Shown one piece after another: positions 1 to 5,459 of a stretch of DNA of 20,638 nt (position 1 is the stretch's first letter; each line of letters begins with the position of its first letter). The notes under the pieces are model-generated. The model was not told the origin of the DNA and ran no database searches. It saw nothing but the letters and a program-made list of their open reading frames with translations. A program made the position numbers and the translations under genes. This DNA comes from a virus, in IMG/VR virus record IMGVR_UViG_3300006793_000370, positions 1 through 20,638 of that record; one strand, given 5' to 3'.

Positions 1-66
1 AACCGTTGGTTTATTTTAGAGTCAAATGAGGAGGAAATTTTTGACGAAACCGAAACACCGTTTTAA
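1..66 (+). CDS. C-terminal end of an unidentified protein (5' truncated)
   Basis: An open frame enters from the left edge and ends at TAA 64-66, directly before the next ATG at 67. The 21 visible residues are acidic near the end (NEEEIFDETETPF) and finish in Pro-Phe. Acidic tails ending in PF are typical of single-stranded DNA-binding proteins, where the tail recruits partner proteins, but here too little is visible to name the gene. Its tight spacing to the following nuclease gene suggests it belongs to the same operon. Confidence 0.6.
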   Translation, partial: NRWFILESNEEEIFDETETPF

Positions 67-621
67 ATGAATTATTGTATATATAAAAATAGAGAAATAT
101 CAGTTTCTGATTATTTAGATTATGAACTAAACCTTGAAAGGCCAAAAGTTTATTGTAATAACGGCGAAGAGCTTGTTTTTGTCAGCAAATCAATAAACGA
201 TAAAAAGGCACATTTTAGGTATAAAAACGTCCCCGAATGGTATTCTTTGAAATACGGCCATAAAGGAGAAAGCGAAAAGCATTTGATAATAAAACAACAT
301 TTGTATAAACTTTTAAAAGCGCATAATTACGCGCCAGTAATGGAGCAAAAAATTAAAAATTTGCGTCCTGATATACTTGAAAAGGATCGCAAAATGGCTT
401 ACGAAATTGTTACTTCGCCAATTACTGACAAGGAAATAATTGAAAAAACTGAAAAATACAAGGAAATGGGGCTTATTGTGTTTTGGTATTTCCACGAAAA
501 ACGAAAACATTACAATCACTTAATGTTTAAAATGCGCGGATATTTATATTTATTGGATTTTTCAAAGGATCGGAAAGAATATTTAAAATTTTATAACGAA
601 AAAAACTATATAACAATATGA
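67..621 (+). CDS. CoiA-like (PD-(D/E)XK-type) nuclease
   Basis: The 184-residue protein has the layout of the competence protein CoiA family. An N-terminal part contains Cys30 and a His-Phe pair (49-50). It is followed by a helix with Glu70, His72 and Lys76 (ESEKHLIIKQ), then the core RPDI with Asp102, a strand with Glu113 (YEIVTSPIT) and a late strand GLIVFWYF (135-142). In CoiA-type nucleases these Asp and Glu residues are the presumed metal ligands. The third catalytic position, usually Q or K two residues after the Glu, is Val here, so activity is uncertain. The stop overlaps the next start as ATGA, indicating coupling to a second nuclease. A role in phage recombination, replication or host-DNA degradation is inference. 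Confidence 0.6.
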   Translation: MNYCIYKNREISVSDYLDYELNLERPKVYCNNGEELVFVSKSINDKKAHFRYKNVPEWYSLKYGHKGESEKHLIIKQHLYKLLKAHNYAPVMEQKIKNLRPDILEKDRKMAYEIVTSPITDKEIIEKTEKYKEMGLIVFWYFHEKRKHYNHLMFKMRGYLYLLDFSKDRKEYLKFYNEKNYITI

Positions 622-1088
622 ACAAAGAAAACAAAAAACGATACATTGCACTAAAGGAAAAAATTGACCGCATAAAATATCCGAACGTTCCGTATCCGGT
701 ACCGCCTTTAACGCATGAAAGAGGCGCAAACGATTTGACCAAGTTAATAAAAAACTTTCTTAATTGGCAAGGATGGCAAGCGGAGCGTATTAATACAATG
801 GGCCGAATGGTTGGAAAGAAACAAATAAAAACGGACGTTGTCGGACTTCCTCAGGTTGTGGGAAGCCAAAAATATATAAAGGGAACCGGAACGAAAGGAT
901 CCGCCGACATAAGCGCAACAATAAAAGGGCGAAGCGTTAAAATTGAGGTTAAATGGAAAAAAGACCGTCAAAGCGAAGCACAAATAGAATATCAAAAGCA
1001 TATTGAGAGCGCGGGAGGGATTTATTACATCGCGCGTACATTCGACGAATTTATTGAGTATTACGACAACCTAATTAAAACCTTTTAA
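618..1088 (+). CDS. VRR-NUC-type PD-(D/E)XK nuclease
   Basis: The 156-residue protein has a recognisable nuclease core: KGSAD with Asp97, then IEVKW with Glu110 and Lys112, then SEAQ with Gln122 on the following helix, and a late IYYIAR strand (135-140). This order (GxxD, ExK, Q helix) matches the virus-type replication-repair nuclease (VRR-NUC) family common in phages, where it is thought to cut branched or recombining DNA. The N-terminus (1-35) is charged and proline-rich. A GWQAERINT segment (52-60) probably begins the fold. It starts inside the stop of the CoiA-like gene (ATGA), so the two nucleases are probably co-translated. Confidence 0.75.
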   Translation: MNKENKKRYIALKEKIDRIKYPNVPYPVPPLTHERGANDLTKLIKNFLNWQGWQAERINTMGRMVGKKQIKTDVVGLPQVVGSQKYIKGTGTKGSADISATIKGRSVKIEVKWKKDRQSEAQIEYQKHIESAGGIYYIARTFDEFIEYYDNLIKTF

Positions 1089-1089
1089 C

Positions 1090-1230
1090 ATGACAAATAC
1101 AATTCAATCAATATTTATTTTACTATTAATTTTTACTTCGGCTTTTTTTGGTTGTTGGTCCTTGCTTGCTTCCATTTTATTAGCTATATCCATATTTTTA
1201 ATATTTAACAACGAACAAAATGAACGATAA
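1090..1230 (+). CDS. Two-pass membrane microprotein
   Basis: A 46-codon ORF starts one base after the preceding stop and runs into the next gene, whose ATG at 1220 lies inside it. The product is almost entirely hydrophobic: one segment at about residues 5-20 (FILLLIFTSAFF within it), a Gly-Cys-Trp turn at 21-23, a second segment at about 24-39, and a short polar tail (NNEQNER). That is a helical hairpin in the inner membrane. Position and overlap on both sides support it as a real gene. I do not recognise a family. A small exclusion or host-takeover protein, or a short toxin-like peptide, are possibilities without direct evidence. A holin is less likely because a better candidate lies beside the endolysin. 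Confidence 0.55.
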   Translation: MTNTIQSIFILLLIFTSAFFGCWSLLASILLAISIFLIFNNEQNER

Positions 1231-1639
1231 ACTTTTAATAAAATTAGCGGACCTAAAAGGTCAGATTTCAACAATTGAGCAAAAAATTAAAATTGATCAG
1301 GAAGGAAAAAACGTCATATTTTGCAAAAATGTATTTCCCGAAATGCTAAAATATATTGAGGAAAACTATAATTTAAATGCTAATAAGATAATCGGCAGAA
1401 GCCGCAAAATGAAGATCAAAACAATAAGGAATTTTTTGATTTTGGCAATACTGGAAAATAAACGGTTTTATATTACCTTAAAAAATTTAGGTATTTTATT
1501 TAATTTCCGGGACCATACGACAATATTAAACGCCAAACAATCGGCGTTAAATTTTATCACAACGGACGACGGCGACCTTTACGAATATAATCTTATCCTT
1601 AATTATTTAGATAAACTTTATGATCAATATAATTTTTAG
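1220..1639 (+). CDS. DnaA domain IV-like DNA-binding protein
   Basis: The 139-residue product carries the origin-binding helix-turn-helix of DnaA without its ATPase. Residues 58-71 (IGRSRKMKIKTIRN) and 83-105 (FYITLKNLGILF then RDHTTILNA, Arg97 to Ala105) match DnaA domain IV, where the RDHTT motif is the diagnostic DnaA-box contact loop. The N-terminal 30 residues look like a short coiled coil, and the C-terminus (112-139) is an extra helix. There is no Walker A, so it cannot act as an initiator ATPase. It could recognise DnaA boxes at a phage origin, recruit or block host replication, or act as a repressor. It is the last gene before a promoter-bearing gap. Confidence 0.8.
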   Translation: MNDKLLIKLADLKGQISTIEQKIKIDQEGKNVIFCKNVFPEMLKYIEENYNLNANKIIGRSRKMKIKTIRNFLILAILENKRFYITLKNLGILFNFRDHTTILNAKQSALNFITTDDGDLYEYNLILNYLDKLYDQYNF

Positions 1640-1672
1640 TAAATAATTCGAATAAAATCACTATATTAGTGA
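1638..1672 (+). promoter_or_regulatory. Promoter with palindromic -7 region
   Basis: The 61-nt gap before the SSB-like gene contains TATATTAG (1662-1669), one base off the Bacteroidota -7 consensus TAnnTTTG. The box lies inside a perfect inverted repeat TCACTA-tat-TAGTGA (1658-1672). Upstream, AGTAAATAAT (1638-1647) and GAATAAAAT (1650-1658) are repeated almost exactly at the 2174 promoter, at the same place relative to the -7 box apart from one extra base. The palindrome would let a dimeric regulator cover the box. Confidence 0.5.
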
Positions 1673-1700
1673 ATATATTTTTTAATCAAAAAACAACAAA

Positions 1701-1979
1701 ATGGCAAAAATTTTAAATATTTCCGTTAATGTTGAGAAAATCAACAAAGCGAAATTAATTAAAGGAAAAAAAGGAACTTATTTATCGCTAAATATTGCGA
1801 TAAACGACGAAAAGGACCAATTCGAAAACGATTGTTCGGTTTGGGAAAACCAGTCAAAGGAGGAAAGGGAGGCAAAAGCGGATAAAAATTATTTAGGGAA
1901 TGGAAAAATAATTTGGTCTAACGATCCTGAAAGCTCAAAAGCTCAAGAAATGGAGGAGGAGACGGACCTTCCTTTTTAA
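1701..1979 (+). CDS. Small putative ssDNA-binding protein with SSB-type tail
   Basis: The 92-residue protein has a compact beta-rich N-terminal part (about 1-48: ILNISVNV, KKGTYLSLNIAIND, DCSVWEN), then QSKEEREAK (51-59), a LGNGKIIW strand (65-72) and a short linker. The last residues, EMEEETDLPF, form an acidic tail ending in Asp-Leu-Pro-Phe as in bacterial SSB. Small proteins of this form are common in Bacteroidota phages and mobile elements. The full OB-fold of SSB is not demonstrable by eye at this length, so the ssDNA role rests mainly on the tail and on context beside replication and nuclease genes. It has its own promoter, and a terminator follows directly. Confidence 0.55.
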   Translation: MAKILNISVNVEKINKAKLIKGKKGTYLSLNIAINDEKDQFENDCSVWENQSKEEREAKADKNYLGNGKIIWSNDPESSKAQEMEEETDLPF

Positions 1980-1997
1980 AATATTAGTTTTGTTTTG

Positions 1998-2027
1998 CCC
2001 GGTTGTCAGAAATGACGCCGGGTTTTT
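1998..2027 (+). terminator. Rho-independent terminator after the SSB-like gene
   Basis: CCCGG (1998-2002) pairs with CCGGG (2018-2022). After a small internal bulge (TT against C), GTCA pairs with TGAC around a GAAA tetraloop. Five T residues follow (2023-2027). It closes the early block, 18 nt after the SSB-like stop. Confidence 0.8.
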
Positions 2028-2038
2028 AAATTATATAC

Positions 2039-2161
2039 ATGACAAAAGAGGAAATAAAGGACAAAATTGAGCTTCGAAAGGTTTGGATTAAGCAATTGGA
2101 AGTAAAAAAATCAATTTGGGAGTCTGAAATTAAGGAGTTTATTGATATACTTAATAAATAA
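2039..2161 (+). CDS. 40-residue helical microprotein
   Basis: An ATG-started ORF of 40 codons lies between the terminator and the next promoter. The product (starting MTKEEIKDKIELRKVW, ending EFIDILNK) is highly charged and predicted to be all helix, with a heptad-like spacing of Ile, Leu, Val and Trp that suggests one amphipathic or coiled-coil helix. No family is recognised. Coding sense is supported by the clean AT-rich leader, composition like its neighbours and exact fit in the gap. Without conservation data it could be chance, and the terminator lies just 12 nt upstream of the start. Confidence 0.4.
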   Translation: MTKEEIKDKIELRKVWIKQLEVKKSIWESEIKEFIDILNK

Positions 2162-2173
2162 ATAGTAATAAAG

Positions 2174-2204
2174 AGTAAATAATAGAATAAAATATTTAAC
2201 TTTG
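2174..2204 (+). promoter_or_regulatory. Promoter for the terminase operon
   Basis: TAACTTTG (2197-2204) is a perfect match to the Bacteroidota -7 element. Upstream AGTAAATAAT (2174-2183) and GAATAAAAT (2185-2193) repeat the sequence found before the SSB-like gene. AAGAGTA (2171-2177) starts exactly 26 nt before the -7 box, as at the portal promoter. No TTG lies at the usual -33 place. A CTTTGT (2200-2205) and ACAAAG (2225-2230) inverted pair flanks the presumed transcription start. Confidence 0.6.
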
Positions 2205-2243
2205 TCGGTATTTTTGTTTATACTACAAAGATTTACAAACGAA

Positions 2244-2270
2244 ATGCAAACGAATGGCCGGAGGATATAA
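2244..2270 (+). promoter_or_regulatory. Out-of-frame upstream ATG and tandem start-site repeat
   Basis: CAAACGAAATG (2236-2246) and CAAACGAATG (2247-2256) are tandem near-copies, each ending in an ATG. The second ATG starts the small terminase. The first would start an 8-codon frame ending at TAA 2268-2270, which overlaps the true start out of frame. It could lower initiation at the terminase gene, or simply be a harmless duplication. Confidence 0.3.
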
Positions 2271-2631
2271 AGCAATTAATAAGCACCCAAACGCGGGAAG
2301 CAATAATTTCAAGAATAACCCTCAAAACATTAATCAAAAAGGCGCTCCAAAGGGTAAAAGGGTTTCTACAATTATAAAGGAAATACTTGAAAGGGGGGAT
2401 TTATCTAAAATAAGGGAGGATCTTAAAGATATTGACGACGGAAAAAAAGCCCTTGCAATTGAATTGTTAACGATTGCGTTTAGTAATTCCGACGAAATAA
2501 AGACATCCGACAAATTAAACGCCATCAAGGAGGTCCTTGATCGGACCGACGGCAAAGCAACGCAAACGGTTGAAACCAACGTAACAGTCAAAGCGCCGCC
2601 AATATTCGACAAAAACGGATTAAGAAAATAA
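2254..2631 (+). CDS. terS: Small terminase subunit (TerS)
   Basis: The 125-residue protein lies immediately upstream of the large terminase (stop at 2631, next ATG at 2632). It has a basic Gly- and Asn-rich N-terminus with QKGAPKGKRVS (28-38), a helical middle and a C-terminal KLNAIKEVLDRTDGKATQ segment, a pattern common in phage small terminases and related DNA-binding proteins. TerS proteins recognise the packaging site and load DNA on the motor as an oligomeric ring. The start at 2254 is chosen over the out-of-frame ATG at 2244 because it gives the full-length reading frame. No direct helix-turn-helix can be asserted by eye, so the call depends partly on position. Confidence 0.75.
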   Translation: MAGGYKAINKHPNAGSNNFKNNPQNINQKGAPKGKRVSTIIKEILERGDLSKIREDLKDIDDGKKALAIELLTIAFSNSDEIKTSDKLNAIKEVLDRTDGKATQTVETNVTVKAPPIFDKNGLRK

Positions 2632-3864
2632 ATGTCGTTTAACTATATTCCAGTAACAAATACTATAAAATTGAACGATTTCTTTCAGGAAGCTGCAAAG
2701 GAGCCGCTTTTGATTATTCAAGGGAGTCAGGGAGCTTCTAAAACGGTATCGATTTTAATGTTAATTATTGACGCATTTCGAGAAAATCCAAGCTTAGAAA
2801 TAACAATAGCATCGGCGGAAAAGACTAAATTGATGGACACCGCTTTTCAGGACCTCAAAAAGATATGCGTTGATTGGAATATTTGGGATTTTTTCAAATG
2901 GAATGATAATAAAAGTAAATTAACGGACAAAAATTCCCTCTCGGGCTTCATTGAGTTTATAGGATTGGACAAAGAGGACCTCGGAAAAGGTCGACGAAGG
3001 GATATTATTTATATAAATGAGGTTAATAAGGTCAAACAAAAAAAGACTTTTGACATATCCCAAAGGGCTAAAAAGGTAATTGTTGACTTTAACGCCGATA
3101 AGCGTTTTTATATTCATGAGCTGATCAACGAAAAAAACTTTATACAAGTAACTTTTGAGGGTAATGAAAAGATAAGCCCGGAGGAAAAACGCAATATATT
3201 GAGCTATAAAGAGCGCGGATATAACCCGGACGGAACGATTAAGTCGGAGTTTTACGCGAATAAGTGGCGCGTTTATGGCCTCGGAGAGATTGGAGGGGTT
3301 GAGGGACGTATATATTATTGGAAAAGATGCACAAAAGAGGAATATTTTAATCTTAATACAGACGAAATTATTGGCGTTGATTGGGGGAAAGTCGATCCTT
3401 TCGCAATTGTGGGCGTAAAATATTACGACGGACAATTGTTTATACATGAATATAACTATTTCAGCGAAAATCAACTTCAAACGCGCATAGGGACCAACGC
3501 AATAAACGGCGAAACCGGTTCAATTCCGGTTTATATGTTTAAAAAATTAGACATAAATCAAAACTTAACGGTCATTTGCGACAATAATCGACCGCTTAAG
3601 ATTCGAGCGCTCAGGGCGGCCGGATGGGAAAATACGACGGCAATCGGTAACAAGGTCAAAATCATTGAGCGCATTTCCATGATGCAAGAACTCGAAGTTT
3701 TTTATACTGAAACATCTGAGAACGTAGAAATGGAGCAATTTGACAGTTGCTGGCGAAAAGACCGGTCCGGCAATGCACTCGAAGAGCGTGAGGATTTAAA
3801 CAACCATACATTAGACGCGATTGAATACGTTGTTTTATACTTAAAATCAATAGGAAAATTTTAA
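2632..3864 (+). CDS. terL: Large terminase subunit (TerL), ATPase and nuclease
   Basis: The 410-residue packaging motor has both expected domains. In the N-terminal ATPase, GSQGASKT (31-38) is the Walker A loop, and RRDIIYINE ends in Glu130 of Walker B, with Asn129 where Asp is usual. The RNase H-like nuclease has GVDWG with Asp250, VICDNN with Asp317 and HTLDAIEY with Asp395, the three metal-binding acids. The protein pumps DNA through the portal and cuts it at the end of packaging. Its length is near the lower end for the family but no domain is missing. It is abutted to TerS without a gap. Confidence 0.95.
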   Translation: MSFNYIPVTNTIKLNDFFQEAAKEPLLIIQGSQGASKTVSILMLIIDAFRENPSLEITIASAEKTKLMDTAFQDLKKICVDWNIWDFFKWNDNKSKLTDKNSLSGFIEFIGLDKEDLGKGRRRDIIYINEVNKVKQKKTFDISQRAKKVIVDFNADKRFYIHELINEKNFIQVTFEGNEKISPEEKRNILSYKERGYNPDGTIKSEFYANKWRVYGLGEIGGVEGRIYYWKRCTKEEYFNLNTDEIIGVDWGKVDPFAIVGVKYYDGQLFIHEYNYFSENQLQTRIGTNAINGETGSIPVYMFKKLDINQNLTVICDNNRPLKIRALRAAGWENTTAIGNKVKIIERISMMQELEVFYTETSENVEMEQFDSCWRKDRSGNALEEREDLNNHTLDAIEYVVLYLKSIGKF

Positions 3865-3880
3865 CAAAACTCACAAATAT

Positions 3881-4042
3881 ATGAAAATTAAAGAAATTCG
3901 CTGCCCTCGAAATCGTGAAAATAAGGTTTGCAATCAAAAATTGCTCGAATATGAGGGTAATTTGAACGACTCGATTATTTACCCTTATTGTAGAAAATGC
4001 AAAAAATCAATAAAACTTGTCAACGAAAGAGTAGAATTATAA
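3881..4042 (+). CDS. Com-like zinc-binding microprotein
   Basis: A 53-codon ORF lies between TerL and the portal. The product starts MKIKEIRCP and has four cysteines in two pairs: Cys8 and Cys17 (eight residues between), then Cys37 and Cys40 (CRKC), followed by KKSIKLVN. This resembles the Com family of phage Mu, a small zinc-binding protein with an IRC start and a CPRC-like second pair that binds mRNA and activates translation of the mom DNA-modification gene. Here the first pair is more widely spaced than CxxC. No mom-like gene is visible nearby, so the target is unknown. A structural or DNA-binding role as a zinc ribbon is equally possible. Confidence 0.65.
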   Translation: MKIKEIRCPRNRENKVCNQKLLEYEGNLNDSIIYPYCRKCKKSIKLVNERVEL

Positions 4043-4072
4043 AAAATTTAATTATATTTGCTCGAAATCGAG
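4030..4072 (+). promoter_or_regulatory. Promoter for portal and head genes with start-site palindrome
   Basis: TATATTTG (4053-4060) matches the Bacteroidota -7 consensus perfectly. AAGAGTA (4027-4033) lies exactly 26 nt upstream of it, the same as at the terminase promoter. Immediately downstream, CTCGA-aa-TCGAG (4061-4072) is a perfect inverted repeat covering the expected transcription start, a likely operator position. The promoter overlaps the end of the Com-like gene. Confidence 0.6.
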
Positions 4073-4098
4073 TCTTTTAAAGGCCATAATTTTAATAA

Positions 4099-5340
4099 AT
4101 GGCTTTAACTTTCTTACAAAAATTGAATATTTTCGGACGCTATAAAGTTGAGCAACCGATTAACGTCCTAACGACGGCCCAATATACCCAAAGAAATAAT
4201 AAATTATTAAAAAAGGATTTTGTCGAATGGTATAAAACCAATCCTTTCGTCTTTTGGGCTATACAAGAAAGAGCCAAAGCCGTTTCAAATGTGAAATTTT
4301 ACTTCAAAGAAAACGGTGAGTTTACTCAAAATGAAGTAACGGAGAAACTAAACCACCCAAATAAATACCAAAGCCAACAAAATTTTTTAATTCAGGACCT
4401 AACATTTCAGTCAATTTTTGGGACTTCTTACTGGTATGTTAACAAATTAATCGACTCCCGGGGCTTTGCGGATCCAACGACCGACATTTTAAACATAAGC
4501 GCCGACAAACTTATTTTTTTAAATAAGCAAGGGCAATTATACGACGGCGATTATATCGCGGAAATGATTAAGAAAGATCCTGAACAAATTGTTGTAAAGT
4601 ATATCGTTGACGAAGTAACTCGGGAGGTAAAAGAGTTAAACGTTGAGGAATTGCTGCCGTATTTTGATACGTCAACTTTTACAAATCCTTATTTTTCACA
4701 ATCAAGGCTCGAGTCTTTGCAATACATTGTTTCCAATTCTCAAGCAGCACTTGAGGCACAAAATACATTTTTAAGCAATCCGGGAGGAATTGGGGCTTGG
4801 GTTTCGCGTAAAAAAGACGCAATCGGTTCGGCAATGTTGACCGAAAAGGAGCGGCGAGAAATGGAAGAGGGGCAACAAAATAATTATGGCACGTTATCAG
4901 GACAAAGAAATATCCAAATTATAGGAACGGACGTTGATTATATTTCGACAATACCGAAAGTAAGCGATTTGAAGCTTAACGATACATTAATAAACGCCGG
5001 ATTGACAATATTCGGTTTGTTCGGATTGCCCAAAGAAGCGTTTTCCGCTTTGGCGGCCGGATCGACCTTTGAAAATCAAAAGGAGGCCTATAAAGCATTC
5101 ATCGAAAGCGAGGCGCAAAACCTTATCGACGACCGAATGAACAGTTTGAACAAATATTTGGGATATACTGACGGAAAAATTTGCGGCACTTTCTCCCATT
5201 TGGCAGTAATGCAAGAGGACGAAGAGCGCAAACAACGCATAAAAAAGGACGAAATAAGTATTTATTCCGAATTATATGACAAGGAAATAATAAGCGCCGA
5301 GGAATTTCGAAGTTTAGTTAATTCAATGATTGGGATATGA
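4099..5340 (+). CDS. Portal protein, HK97-type
   Basis: The 413-residue protein has the run of features seen in phage portal proteins. NPFVFWAIQERAKAVSNVKF (48-67) is the N-terminal region. LNHPN (84-88) and a GTSYWYVNKL strand (108-117) follow. NPYFSQSRLESLQ (196-208) occupies the place of the family's conserved G.SPL segment, and IFGLFGLPKEAF (304-315) with STFENQKEAYKAFIE (322-336) forms the tunnel helices. Portals form a dodecameric ring at one head vertex through which TerL pumps DNA and to which the neck binds. The order after terminase and before the protease fits. It has its own promoter and couples to the next microprotein through an ATGA overlap. Confidence 0.9.
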   Translation: MALTFLQKLNIFGRYKVEQPINVLTTAQYTQRNNKLLKKDFVEWYKTNPFVFWAIQERAKAVSNVKFYFKENGEFTQNEVTEKLNHPNKYQSQQNFLIQDLTFQSIFGTSYWYVNKLIDSRGFADPTTDILNISADKLIFLNKQGQLYDGDYIAEMIKKDPEQIVVKYIVDEVTREVKELNVEELLPYFDTSTFTNPYFSQSRLESLQYIVSNSQAALEAQNTFLSNPGGIGAWVSRKKDAIGSAMLTEKERREMEEGQQNNYGTLSGQRNIQIIGTDVDYISTIPKVSDLKLNDTLINAGLTIFGLFGLPKEAFSALAAGSTFENQKEAYKAFIESEAQNLIDDRMNSLNKYLGYTDGKICGTFSHLAVMQEDEERKQRIKKDEISIYSELYDKEIISAEEFRSLVNSMIGI

Positions 5341-5459
5341 TAAGCGAAATTAAAAAATTAGAACTATTAACAAAAAGGGAAGATATAAAGGACGAAATTA
5401 AAGCGTCTATATTAAAAAGAATTGAAACCCTAAAGGCGAAAACGGAGGTAAAAAAATGA
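5337..5459 (+). CDS. 40-residue microprotein between portal and protease
   Basis: The ORF starts within the portal stop (ATGA, 5337-5340) and its own stop contains the start of the protease (ATGA, 5456-5459). Exact 4-nt overlaps on both sides are strong evidence that it is translated. The 40 residues (starting MISEIKKLELLTKRED, ending KAKTEVKK) are nearly all charged or helical and suggest a single helix or helical hairpin rich in Lys and Glu. No family is recognised. The location between portal and prohead protease suggests a head-assembly role, such as a short scaffold or portal accessory factor, but this is inference. Confidence 0.65.
   Translation: MISEIKKLELLTKREDIKDEIKASILKRIETLKAKTEVKK

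Noticed and set aside
2920-3480. 186-codon minus-strand ORF opposite the large terminase
   Set aside because: It is fully contained in a gene with intact motifs, has no domain or leader, and looks like an antisense shadow.
4061-4076. CTCGA-aa-TCGAG followed by TCTTTT as a terminator
   Set aside because: The loop would be only two bases and the stem five pairs; position directly after a -7 box makes an operator or start-site element more likely.
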